In this document: positions 20,433 through 29,789 of the stretch, one piece after another
Layout of the letters: every line of letters starts with the position of its first letter
How positions within the stretch are numbered: position 1 is the first letter of the stretch
NCBI RefSeq assembly: GCF_013343005.1
Contig: NZ_CP054491.1
Span: 3,082,501-3,146,500 of the forward strand
Direction of reading: 5' to 3'
DNA from: Candidatus Reidiella endopervernicosa
GTDB lineage: Bacteria > Pseudomonadota > Gammaproteobacteria > GCF-013343005
DNA: 64,000 bases
Notes under the pieces: model-generated
The model's input: the letters and a program-made list of their open reading frames with translations, nothing else
Databases searched by the model: none
What the model was told of the DNA's origin: nothing
Program-made: the position numbers and the translations under genes

Positions 20433-21600
20433 CACTGCAAAATCCCATTTCGCTTTAGAATTTCCTCGGCGTTGTTCCGATCAATGGTCTGGGTTGGCAG
20501 GGTGATGATCTTGGGCACCCGGTTGCCTTGCAGAAAATTAAGCGCCTGTCGAACACCCTCATCCGCTGACCGCCATGGATAGCGAAGCGAAGGCGGTTAG
20601 TCCGCGATAGTCGACGCCGTCTGCCTATTCGTAGTTGAGAGCGCGAGCGGACGACGAAGAAGATGCAGCAGCGGCTTTATGTTGGCGTAGAGTCACTGAG
20701 GGAGTGTGTAGAGCCGCGAAGAGGTGATTACGCAACGTACGCAGGACGGTCGGGGCGCCGTAGGCATAAATGGTCGCGTTAAGTTTTGCTGTTTGCTTGG
20801 GCTTGGATGCCCAAAACAAACTTTCGCAAAAATAGCGACTCCCCGATCCGGGGTTTTATAAGAAAGGTAGCCGTCAGTATGCCTTCATGTACCCACTTAA
20901 TCCCTTCGGCAGGGATGCCGTCGATTCCCAAAAAGGCGGACTCTTTCTCTCGCTCCAGATCAGCCGCAGCCAGATAGGCACCATAGGCCATGGGGTCGTT
21001 GTGCGCATAGACAAGATCGATCTTCTCGTAACGCTCCAGCGCCTGAACCATAATGTCGTATCCCAGATCCTGCTTCCAATCACCATCCTGAGGGTGGATT
21101 GATAATTGTGATACCTGGCTCCTTACCAGCAATATCGATAAAGCCGTTATGGCGATCATGAGCCGGCGTGGAGGCCATGCCGCCCCATATCTCGACCACA
21201 CTGCCTTTGGCCTTTCCTGGCCCTCCCAGATGATTGACAGCGTAGCGTCCTGCCGCCGTCAATCTCGCGATTATCACCACCGATGAACTGCACATAACGA
21301 TCATTTGCCAGGTCGCGATCCAGGACGAATACCGGGATACCCGCTTCAAACGCCCGACTCACAATCGGTGTCAGACCTTCGGCGACCTTAGGCGAGATAA
21401 GAATCGCATCCACCTGCTGCTCGATGAAGCCCGCCACATCAGCAGCCTGCTTCTCAACACTATCCTGACCGTCTGTGACGATTAACTTCACATCTGGATG
21501 AAGTGCGGCCTCAGCGCGTAACTCCTGATTAAACAACAGTCGCCAGGGTTCGGTAGTGGTCGCCTGAGAAAATCCGATGGTTAATGTTTTATTACTTCCC
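20432..21600 (-). pseudogene. RbsB-like sugar-binding protein, split by element copy 4
   Basis: Reads from about LAGSNKTLTIGFSQATTTEPW through EKQAADVAGFIEQQVDAILISP, VSRAFEAGIPVFVLDRD and YVQFIGGDN (periplasmic binding protein type 1 fold), a frameshifted middle (EIWGGMASTPAHDRHNGF), then YDIMVQALERYEKIDLVYAHNDPMAYGAY. The 280-bp element at 20564-20843 separates TATFLIKP from DEGVRQALNFLQG, after which the protein ends at GILQ. There is no clear signal peptide. It sits between another binding protein and the GGDEF-EAL sensor, with no permease or ATPase gene, so it probably served as a ligand-sensing partner of that sensor (inference). Confidence 0.8.
20564..20843 (-). mobile_element. 280-bp dispersed element, copy 4 (B-left, b-right)
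   Basis: 280 bp on the minus strand, sense to the RbsB-like gene. Left flank ATC(G), right flank GATGAGG directly after CAGCG. GTTTG/CAAAC stem and CGCGGACTAACCGCC right part. The short GGAT shared by both flanks may be chance or a very short duplication. Confidence 0.9.
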
Positions 21601-23067
21601 GCCAGGGTGGTTTGGGTTCTGTTATTTCTGCTGATAAACCCATCGAACTGCGGTAGATCGCAAGCTGTTTATCGCGCCCCAACTCATCGGTGATCACCTC
21701 CCATTTCCTCGCCGCACTATCGAGTGCCTCTTTTACTGTCAACTCTCCCTTCAGTGCCTTAGCCACCTCCGCCTCAAGGGAGTCACCGTAGCGAAACGCA
21801 CCGGGTATACGCAGATCTAGTGACACCGCGGGTGAATCAAGGCTGGTGCGAAGCACATCAAGGTATTCGAGGCAGAGTTCTGCGAAAGGCCCTGGTCAGG
21901 CGTCGATATCGAAAAAGTGACTCAGTCGGTATGGGTTGATACCGGAGCCGCTGGTAACAACATCACGCGCACTATTCTCAGGACTGGCGTACCACATGAT
22001 ATAGTCCCAGGCCGCCTCCTGCTTTTGACTATTTTCGGCACACTCGCCACCCAACCGCCAAAGGCGAGAAACGGCGCCTTGTTGGGGATGTCGTGCTGTT
22101 CCCATGCCCAGCGGTTGTCGTGCCAGACATCTCGACTCCCAGGTAGAACAAAATAGCCCACCTTTCCCACAACTTTAGAAGCGCTGGGACTCTCGGCGAG
22201 CTGTGCAGTATCCCCAGTCCAGAATCATGGCGGTCTTTCCCGCAAGAAAAGCGTCTCGCGCCTCAACAATGCCAAAATTGATGGCTTCTGGCGGTGAAAA
22301 CTTAAGAACATCCACATAATCCTGTACCGCACGTTGCCAGCCGGGATTATTTACCTGCGCCCGCATCGTTTCGGTATCGAAGAACTGGCGTCCCTCAGTT
22401 TTCTGATCATTAAGGTATGCGGAGGCACGGCTGAACACTGTCCAGACCTGCTGACCACCATAGGCAAAGGCCTCGGCGGTTCCGAACATGCTGTTACCAT
22501 CTGCATCGTGGTAACCAGTAAAGAACTCGGCAATATCCCGATACTGCTCCCAGCTATCAGGCGGCGCCAGTGGATAGCCATACCGACTACTGAATGTCTT
22601 CTGATTCGCGCTATTTTCAAACAGGTCCTTGCGGTAGTAACCGTTGAACATGTCACCGTCGACCGTCACGGCGATCCACTTGCCGTCCCATCTCATTAGG
22701 CGATCACGATAGACCGGGTGGATATCGTCAAAACTCTCATCCTCTCCCAACTTGGCGGGAAGCTCTTGCAGATAGGGGAAGAAGTCTCCAGCCCAGGCAG
22801 AGGCGTAGAGCAGCACATCGTACTTCGGTTCCTTGGCGGTGATGGAGTCTATATAGCGACTATAGAGATCGACGAAGGGGCTCTGGATAACCCGGACCTT
22901 ACCACCCGTCCGCTCCTCCCAACTTTTGCATGAGCCAAAGCTGGGCTTCCGATCGCGGTAGCATCTTGAACACCAACGACAATCTCTACACCATCGAATC
23001 GTTTTAGATCCTGAGAATAGGTGACGATTGGAACGAGCAACGAAAGAAACATCAGCAAGCGAAACAT
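21587..23067 (-). pseudogene. Extracellular solute-binding protein, family 1 (MalE-like), frameshifted
   Basis: ATG at 23067 with a signal peptide (MFRLLMFLSLLVPIVTYS). Several pieces follow: RFDGVEIVVGVQDA, then WDGKWIAVTVDGDMFNGYYRKDLF, DSWEQYRDIAEFF, AFLAGKTAMILDWGY, a frameshifted GKVGYFVLPGSRD, AFGGWVASVPK, EAAWDYIMWYASPEN and the typical C-terminal EITDELGRDKQL-like ending. Frames break near 22830, 22190, 22100 and 21890. No transporter genes adjoin it. It is the first gene of a three-gene decaying unit with the RbsB-like protein and the PAS-GGDEF-EAL sensor. Confidence 0.8.
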
Positions 23068-23369
23068 CTAGCCTCCTTTGTCAGCAAACAGCGACGACAC
23101 CATGTAATACAGACAAGAGTAATCTGCATAACGAACAAAGGCAGTCCTTCACGCCATAACTGTAAAAAATGACAAACCCTAAATATGTAGGTTTATATAT
23201 GCACAGGCGATTGAATTAGTCCGATTACAAAGTGACTAAACGGGGAACGATTTAAACGATAGTACTGCAAAGATTTGCCACATTGAAGCCATATGCGCGT
23301 GCGCACTGCCAGAGCTATGCAAATAGCCCACTTTTGAGGGAATGAATCGACTAGTAGGGGTAAGACTAA
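23068..23369. other. Intergenic region upstream of the binding-protein operon
   Basis: 302 bp between the minus-strand binding-protein gene start and the end of the minus-strand peptidase. AT-rich around 23170-23210, where the promoter of the binding-protein operon may lie. No hairpin, repeat or open frame of note. Confidence 0.4.
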
Positions 23370-24542
23370 CTAACCGTCAGCTAGCATATCGACGTATCCC
23401 TTCATATTTTTCCTTAACGCCGTTCGCTGTTGATCCCACGCCTTCTGCCACGGTAGTCCTCGTTTCATCAGACCGGCACAGAGCGTGACCAGCCCCTCAA
23501 TATCAAGGATATCGACAAACTCGGGTGCTGGGCCTTCGGGGTGTTTGCAGTCATCACCGCCTTCAAAACCCTGATTGTGATAGTTACCCAGCGGAATCGA
23601 CATACCTACGGTGGGAATACCCCAGGCTGTCGTGGCGCTTGCTTCACAGGCACCGCCATCCATCAGCTTGCGTTGGTGTCTTTTCGGCAACAGTTTCTCG
23701 GCCAGATCGGAAAGTACCTTCAGTTCACTGCTGGAGAAGACAGTACGTCGATCCCCAAGACGCACCACCGGCCCCTTGCCGATCTCGGCACCGGGCAGGG
23801 TGCGCGATGCCTCGAGGCTAACCGCCAACAACGGCCTTGCAGGGCCCTTCAGCCAGCCGAGCTCGAGATGATTAACGGCACCGACAAACCCAACCTCCTC
23901 AGCACGGGTGAGCAGACCGATAAAGGGAGGGCTCTTTTTCGTGCGTGACTTGAAGAGCCTCTTCGCCGTTTCGAGAATGGAGAAGACCCCGACCAGGTCG
24001 TCAGCCGCACGGGTATAGATACGGCTTCCTCGCTTCCAGAAAGGCGCACGGAAGGCGAGACCTCCATAGAGTGACTTGACCTTGGTGCCTCGAATCAGTG
24101 GCTCCTCGAGTTGCACTTCGGCGCGTTCCAGCACTCGTCCAGATTTATGCAGCTTCGCCTTCTGCAGCTTGCCAAAGCGCTGTTCACCGTAACCATCGCA
24201 GACCCACACCCTGGCGTTGTTAAGATGTTTGATCGGTGAGCCGCCATACCACTTCACCGCGACACGTTCGGCCGACAGTCGGCGTGTGACATGGAATCCC
24301 GGGTGGTCCATGTGGGCGATAAAGAGTCGTAGCGGCTCACTGCTCTGCTCCTGCACCAGCGCTAGATAGGCCGCCTTGTTCTCAACACCGACAATGATGT
24401 TGCCGTGACGATCTTCAAAGTGAGGTATCCGATCGGCATTCAGCTGCTCAAACACATGCTGCTTGACCACCATTTCGCGAAACGGTGCCGCCGGTTGAGA
24501 GAGCAACGCCTTTAAACGTTCAAACTCAACCTTGTCCATCAC
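23370..24542 (-). CDS. M42/M20-type zinc metallopeptidase
   Basis: 390 aa. Ligand motifs for a co-catalytic two-zinc aminopeptidase are visible: His in FIAHMDHPGF, bridging Asp in TRAADDLVG, the Glu pair in TRAEEVGFVGA, Glu/Asp in SLEASRT and His in GNYHNQGFEGGD. It should cleave peptides or deacylate amino-acid derivatives in the cytoplasm. It overlaps the IMPase-like gene by 17 nt and is the last gene of a three-gene minus-strand operon (25994 to 23370). Confidence 0.8.
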   Translation of the reverse strand: MMDKVEFERLKALLSQPAAPFREMVVKQHVFEQLNADRIPHFEDRHGNIIVGVENKAAYLALVQEQSSEPLRLFIAHMDHPGFHVTRRLSAERVAVKWYGGSPIKHLNNARVWVCDGYGEQRFGKLQKAKLHKSGRVLERAEVQLEEPLIRGTKVKSLYGGLAFRAPFWKRGSRIYTRAADDLVGVFSILETAKRLFKSRTKKSPPFIGLLTRAEEVGFVGAVNHLELGWLKGPARPLLAVSLEASRTLPGAEIGKGPVVRLGDRRTVFSSSELKVLSDLAEKLLPKRHQRKLMDGGACEASATTAWGIPTVGMSIPLGNYHNQGFEGGDDCKHPEGPAPEFVDILDIEGLVTLCAGLMKRGLPWQKAWDQQRTALRKNMKGYVDMLADG

Positions 24543-25341
24543 GCGCTCCTTTCACCCAAGCCAACCACTGCTGCTGCAGTTCACCGTTCACTGCCGATAC
24601 AACCGAACGGGTACCTCGCTTCTCATCGGCAAACATCGACTCGCCTTCGAAGGTAGTTGCAGCACCTCCCGCCTCAGCAAGAATCAGACTGCCGGCTGCG
24701 TAGTCCCACAGCTTCTGTCCGCCATGCAGGTAGAGTTGATAGCGCCCAGCGGCCAGCCAGCACCAGTCGAGTGCACCCGAGCCGAAATTTCGCTGTGAAC
24801 GAAAAGGGTGTTCAGCACCGATACGTGCCGCCAGATCACTATCGAGTCGTTTCAGATCAATCTCGGCAATCGAAGTTTTAATCTCACCACCCTTCGGTGC
24901 CAGCAGCGGTTCACCATTGAGCCTGGCCCCCTCACCGCGCACGGCGGTGAAACAGTCGTCGCGCACCGGGTCGTAGATCAACGCCAACACACTCCCCTCG
25001 TTATCAAGCAACGCCAACGAGACACAGTAATAACCGATACCGCTGGCATAATTACTGGTGCCGTCGAGCGGATCGAGACACCAGAGCCCTTCACCGGGCG
25101 CATCGAGCAGCGCCTGCTGCGCCTCGGTCGACATCTCCTCACCGAGCAATCCATACTGCGGCCACGCCTCGGCCAGTTCCCGCTCAAGTCGCTGCTGCAT
25201 GGCGATATCGGCCTCAGTCACTACCGAGCCGTCGGACTTAAGCTCATGGCCAATCTGCTCAAATCGCGGCAGCAGCTCCTCACGTGCCGCGGTGATGACA
25301 ATCTGCTGTAGCTTCTTTAGATCGATTGAGCCTTCCATCAC
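24526..25341 (-). CDS. Inositol monophosphatase / 3'(2'),5'-bisphosphate nucleotidase family phosphatase
   Basis: 271 aa with the Mg2+-dependent phosphatase motifs: the E of GLLGEEMS, the hallmark WCLDPLDGTSNYASG at about residue 87, and LWDYAAGSLILAEAGG near 215. The family removes phosphate from inositol phosphates, 3'-phosphoadenosine 5'-phosphate or fructose-1,6-bisphosphate; the exact substrate cannot be read here. It overlaps the upstream gene by 4 nt and the downstream peptidase by 17 nt, indicating translational coupling. Confidence 0.85.
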   Translation of the reverse strand: MMEGSIDLKKLQQIVITAAREELLPRFEQIGHELKSDGSVVTEADIAMQQRLERELAEAWPQYGLLGEEMSTEAQQALLDAPGEGLWCLDPLDGTSNYASGIGYYCVSLALLDNEGSVLALIYDPVRDDCFTAVRGEGARLNGEPLLAPKGGEIKTSIAEIDLKRLDSDLAARIGAEHPFRSQRNFGSGALDWCWLAAGRYQLYLHGGQKLWDYAAGSLILAEAGGAATTFEGESMFADEKRGTRSVVSAVNGELQQQWLAWVKGARDGQG

Positions 25342-25994
25342 AGACGATGCTCCAGCAACGCCAGCACCGCCCAGGCGTCGGGCAGATCGTGCCCCTCCGC
25401 CTTGAGCCGCTCCATCAGTTCACGACCGTGCTGCTGCAGCACCACCTGCTGATCCTGATCAAACATGGTCAGCACCGCCTTCACCACCTCAACCGGCTCC
25501 GAGAGCAGCGTCGGCAGCAGTTCATCCTCACCAATGGGTGACTCGGGCTGTAGCAGATCTGCAACCAGCGGATACTCCAGTAGCTTGAGGTGGAGCGCAC
25601 GCGCCGCCTCTGCATCCTCAAGCTCTTTCATCGCCAGACGGTCATCACCGGCGGCACCTCGCACAGCACGCATTACCACCTCGTAGAGTTTCTGCAATCC
25701 GTTACGTTCATTACTATGATCACCTGGCAGCGCAATGCTCTGTTCGTAGAGTCGTTCGATATCACCCCGCAGCTTCAGCACCACATCACTCTCGGCATTG
25801 GGCGGCAGCGATACCGCCTGCTCCAACGCACTCTGCAACTCCTCAACAAATCGGTCGGCATCCGCCGCATCGGCCTGACGAGCCGCCAGTATCTCGGCCG
25901 GATCAGGATTTCTGACCGACTCAGGGAAGAGTAGATTACCGTCTCGACGCTGTAGATGGCGTTCGCGACTTCCGGGTAACTCACTAAATTTCAC
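25338..25994 (-). CDS. Conserved hypothetical protein
   Basis: 218 aa, soluble, acidic and almost entirely helical. It starts MKFSELPGSRERHLQRRDGN and ends with a leucine-rich AWAVLALLEHRL helix. No catalytic motif or family recognised. It is the first gene of the operon with the IMPase-like phosphatase and the metallopeptidase, whose start it overlaps by 4 nt. Confidence 0.6.
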   Translation of the reverse strand: MKFSELPGSRERHLQRRDGNLLFPESVRNPDPAEILAARQADAADADRFVEELQSALEQAVSLPPNAESDVVLKLRGDIERLYEQSIALPGDHSNERNGLQKLYEVVMRAVRGAAGDDRLAMKELEDAEAARALHLKLLEYPLVADLLQPESPIGEDELLPTLLSEPVEVVKAVLTMFDQDQQVVLQQHGRELMERLKAEGHDLPDAWAVLALLEHRL

Positions 25995-26065
25995 TTCAAT
26001 ACTCCTGCTAAATTTCGTTTACAGATGCTGTTACGAGCAGTCTTTATGCATACGAACTCACAAGC

Positions 26066-28189
26066 TTAGCTGCGCCGCATCAACCATGCGTGGTGGATTT
26101 TCTGATTGCGTTTGAAATCCTCGGGAATGGTGGCTCGGGTAATCTCCTCAATCTTGAGGTCAGCCAGCGCTTCCTTGTCGAGTTTGAAATCGCGACGGTT
26201 GTTGGAGAAGAGCACTACACCATCGGGTTCGAGCAGTCCTACTGCACGCTTAATCAGAGCCACATGGTCGCGCTGCACATCGAACACCCCCTCCATCCGT
26301 TTCGAATTGGAGAAGGTGGGCGGATCGATGAAGATCAGGCCGTATTCACCTTGCGCATCCTCTAACCACTCACTGCAATCAGCACGCACATAGGCGTGTG
26401 GTCCCTCGGCAAAGCCGTTCAGCGCCATGTTCTGCTTGGCCCACTCCAGATAGGTCGTGGAGAGATCGATGGTGGTCGTTGAACGAGCACCGCCCTGTGC
26501 TGCATAGACAGTGACCGAACCGGTATAGGCAAAGAGATTGAGAAAACGTTTATCCCTGGCCAGCTCACGCACCTTTTCACGTGTAATGCGATGATCGAGA
26601 AAGAGGCCGGTATCAAGATAATCGGTGAGATTCACGCGGAACTGCGCACCACACTCTTCGACCACAATGTAGTTCTTCTTCTCATCGCGACGGCCATACT
26701 GAGAACCGCCCTTGGCACGCTCACGCACCTTCAACACCACCCGCTCGGGCGGCAGCTCCATCACCTCGTAGAGCACCTGCATCACCTCGAACAGACGCTG
26801 TTCAGCCTTCTGCTTGTCGATCGTCTTTGGTGGCGCGTACTCCTGCACATGTAGCCACTGCGAACCGTCACCCGCCTCCTGGTAGAGATCGACTGCTACG
26901 GCGTACTCAGGTAGATCAGCATCGTAGAGACGGTAACAGCTCACGCTGTTTTTACGCGCCCAGCGTGATAGGTGTTTGAGATTCTTGCGCAGCCGGTTGG
27001 CAAACATCTCACCACCCTGCACCTGCTTACCCGGTTTCAAAAAGCCGTAGCAGTGAAGCTGGCACTCGATGGTGCCGTTCAGTAGAGGATAGCTGCGTGT
27101 GGGCTTCAGGGAGATGGAGTGCTGCAACATATCGTCTGCCACCAGCAACGCCCCCTTCCAGCCGTTATAGGCCTCACCCAGATGAGTACCGATCTCTCTG
27201 TAGAGCCCGATCAGCTTCTGCTTGTCACCGATACGCTCACCGTAGGGGGGGTTGGCGATCACCAGACCCGAGCTCGCTCCCTCGGGTGGTTTGCTATAGA
27301 TAAAACGCTGAGCGCTAACACTGATGTGATCACGCAGACCTGCGCGGGCGATGTTGCCCTTGGCCGCCTTTACCGCACGCACATCGGTATCGCTACCCTG
27401 GATTGGTGACAACTTCTCCAAACCCGCTACACGACGCTCTTCGGCCTCACCAAGCAGGCGCTGCCAGAGGGTATCGTCGTGGTGTAACCAACCGAGAAAA
27501 CCGAAATGGTCGCGCTGCAACCCAGGGGCGATATCAGCCGCCATCAGTGCCGCCTCAACCAGGAAGGTACCGGAGCCACACATCGGATCAACCAGCGCTC
27601 CTCCCTTCTCGGCGACCGCTGGCCACCCCGCCAGTGAGAGGATGGCTCCCGCCAGATTCTCCTTCAGCGGGGCACGCGAACCCTGCTCCCGGTAGCCACG
27701 GCGGTGCAGACTCTCACCAGAGAGATCGAGGCTGATGGTCGCCAGATCATTGTGAATATGGAGATGAATACGCAGATCAGGACGATCAGTATCGACATCG
27801 GGACGCACGCCATGTTTGTCGCGCATCACATCGACCACCGCATCCTTCACCTTCAACGCACCAAAGCGACTGTCGTTAATCCACTGTGCACTGCCGGTAA
27901 AGTCGACCGCCAGGGTACCCTCAGCACCGAGGTGTTCATGCCAGGCAATCGAGCGTGTCCCCTCGTAGAGCGCATCGGCATTTGGTGCTGGGAACTCAGC
28001 CAGGGTCATCAACAGACGGTTGGCAAAGCGGGACCAGAGCGCCACACGATAGGCTATCTCCAGATCGCCTTTGAAGATCGCCCCGGCCCGACGTTGCTCG
28101 ACATCAATCGCACCCAGTTGGCGCAACTCATCAGAAAGTAGTTTTTCGACACCGCGCGGGGCGGTGGCATAAAAGGAGTGTTGGGTCAT
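26066..28189 (-). CDS. rlmL: Bifunctional 23S rRNA methyltransferase RlmKL
   Basis: 707 aa, the usual length for the fused enzyme. The N-terminal THUMP domain (about 45-155) is followed by the RlmL half, which makes m2G2445 (VDPMCGSGTFLVEAAL; catalytic IANPPYGERI near 310). The RlmK half, which makes m7G2069, has FLNLFAYTGSVTVYAAQGGA and FIDPPTFSNSKRM near 620. It modifies the peptidyl-transferase region of 23S rRNA. Divergent from rsmJ with overlapping 5' regions. Confidence 0.95.
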   Translation of the reverse strand: MTQHSFYATAPRGVEKLLSDELRQLGAIDVEQRRAGAIFKGDLEIAYRVALWSRFANRLLMTLAEFPAPNADALYEGTRSIAWHEHLGAEGTLAVDFTGSAQWINDSRFGALKVKDAVVDVMRDKHGVRPDVDTDRPDLRIHLHIHNDLATISLDLSGESLHRRGYREQGSRAPLKENLAGAILSLAGWPAVAEKGGALVDPMCGSGTFLVEAALMAADIAPGLQRDHFGFLGWLHHDDTLWQRLLGEAEERRVAGLEKLSPIQGSDTDVRAVKAAKGNIARAGLRDHISVSAQRFIYSKPPEGASSGLVIANPPYGERIGDKQKLIGLYREIGTHLGEAYNGWKGALLVADDMLQHSISLKPTRSYPLLNGTIECQLHCYGFLKPGKQVQGGEMFANRLRKNLKHLSRWARKNSVSCYRLYDADLPEYAVAVDLYQEAGDGSQWLHVQEYAPPKTIDKQKAEQRLFEVMQVLYEVMELPPERVVLKVRERAKGGSQYGRRDEKKNYIVVEECGAQFRVNLTDYLDTGLFLDHRITREKVRELARDKRFLNLFAYTGSVTVYAAQGGARSTTTIDLSTTYLEWAKQNMALNGFAEGPHAYVRADCSEWLEDAQGEYGLIFIDPPTFSNSKRMEGVFDVQRDHVALIKRAVGLLEPDGVVLFSNNRRDFKLDKEALADLKIEEITRATIPEDFKRNQKIHHAWLMRRS

Positions 28190-28285
28190 AATGGCGCTCT
28201 TTGGTGGAACCGCTATTCTACACTAGCCGATCAGTGCTCGAATAAGCGCGCGCTCAGTACGGATTACACCCATGAGAGAGATCGA

Positions 28286-29092
28286 GTGAACACCACAACA
28301 GCCGCCACCATCGCACTGACCGCAACCTGCGGTGAGTGTGAGGTGCGTGCAGCCGCACTGGCACAACAGCTCAATCTCCCTCTTGTCGACAACGATGAGC
28401 TGCACAGCTATGAGCTGATACTGTTTGTCACACCCGAGCGTCTTGAGTTGGGTGAGACTATCCACAAGGCTCCCAAACCGATCTATGTCGATTTTCTCGG
28501 CGGCAGCGTTGGTCATCGTCACCGCTTTGGCGGCGGTCGTGGCCAACCAATCGCCAAGGCGGTTGGTCTCAAGGGTGGTGCCAATCCATGCGTAATCGAT
28601 GCCACTGCCGGTTTGGGGCGCGACGCCTTTCTACTCGCCTCACTCGGCTGCCACGTCACGCTTATCGAACGCTCGCCCATCGTGGCTGCACTGCTGCGCG
28701 ACGGGCTAGAACGTGCCGCCGATGATGCCAGCGTGAGTGAGGTAATCGAACGTATGAATTTGGTTGAAGGGGACGCCGCCGAGGTGATTCGCTCACTCGA
28801 TGAAGATAACATTCCCGATGTCATCTACCTCGATCCAATGTTTCCCTGTCGCGACAAATCGGCGCTGGTAAAAAAAGAGATGCGCCTCTTCCATCACCTG
28901 ATCGGTCCCGATCAGGACAGCAGCGCACTACTCGAAGCTGCCCTCGGAAAGGCGAAGCGTCGCGTGGTGGTCAAACGTCCCAAAAGTGCAGCACCGCTTG
29001 ATGGACCAAAACCGAGCGCCGAGATCAGCAGCAAGACGATGCGTTACGATCTCTACGTGACACTGACCAACAAACTATCGGCCACTCAGTAG
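28286..29092 (+). CDS. rsmJ: 16S rRNA (guanine1516-N2)-methyltransferase RsmJ
   Basis: 268 aa from the GTG at 28286, preceded by GAGAGA; the frame is open back to an ATG at 28178, but that would overlap the rlmKL start and adds a non-homologous extension. The family core is intact: VDFLGGSVGHRHRFGGGRGQ, the SAM-binding VIDATAGLGRDAFLLASLG, YLDPMFP (catalytic DPMFP-type motif) and VVKRPKSAAPL near the end. It methylates G1516 of 16S rRNA. Confidence 0.92.
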   Translation: MNTTTAATIALTATCGECEVRAAALAQQLNLPLVDNDELHSYELILFVTPERLELGETIHKAPKPIYVDFLGGSVGHRHRFGGGRGQPIAKAVGLKGGANPCVIDATAGLGRDAFLLASLGCHVTLIERSPIVAALLRDGLERAADDASVSEVIERMNLVEGDAAEVIRSLDEDNIPDVIYLDPMFPCRDKSALVKKEMRLFHHLIGPDQDSSALLEAALGKAKRRVVVKRPKSAAPLDGPKPSAEISSKTMRYDLYVTLTNKLSATQ

Positions 29093-29783
29093 ATGCACTA
29101 CGTTCTGATCATTCTCATCCTGCTCACCATTCTGGTCGGCCCTAACTTCTGGGTTCGTTATGTCGTGAGACGCCATAGTTATCAGCGTGAGGATATTCCC
29201 GGCAGTGGCGGTGAACTGGCACGCCATCTGCTCGACCGCTACAAATTGTAGTGATGTCGGCGTTGAGGAGACCGATAAGGGGGACCACTACGACCCAATC
29301 AGTCGTACAGTGAGACTGTCAAAAGATAATTTTTCGGGACGCTCTTTGACAGCGGTCGCCATCGCCGCCCATGAGGTAGGCCACGCCATCCAGCACGGCA
29401 GCGGCTACCGCCTGCTGATGCTACGCAACCGACTGGTCACCATTGCAGCAGGTGCCGAACAGGTTGGTGCTGCGGCGATCTTCATCGCACCCATCATCGC
29501 TGCCGTCACCCGTACCCCCGCCTCGGGCGGCCTGATCCTGATCTTTGCAATCAGCGGTCTGGCAGTCAGCACCCTGGTCCACCTGATCACCCTGCCGGTC
29601 GAGCTCGATGACAGCTTCAAAAAGGCGCTGCCAATTCTGCAGGCGGGAGAGTATCTCAATCCGGAAGATCTGCCAGCAGCACGCCAGATCCTGCGCGCCG
29701 CCGCCTTCACCTACGTGGCCGGTTCACTGATGGGTCTGATAAACTTCTGGCGCTGGCTGGCGATCCTGCGCCGCAGAATCTAG
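29093..29783 (+). pseudogene. YugP-like zinc metallopeptidase (frameshifted)
   Basis: Starts at ATG 29093, one base after the rsmJ stop, with an N-terminal membrane helix (VLIILILLTILVGPNFW). The frame breaks near 29250 after LLDRYKL, where the next base phase continues with SDVGVEETDKGDHYDPISRTVRLS. The zinc-binding AAHEVGHAIQH motif and the C-terminal hydrophobic helices (HLITLPVELDDSFKKALP) are intact. The family is a membrane-bound neutral zinc peptidase of unclear substrate. A single missing base is enough to explain the break, so sequencing error is a real alternative. Confidence 0.75.
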
Positions 29784-29789
29784 CTGGAG

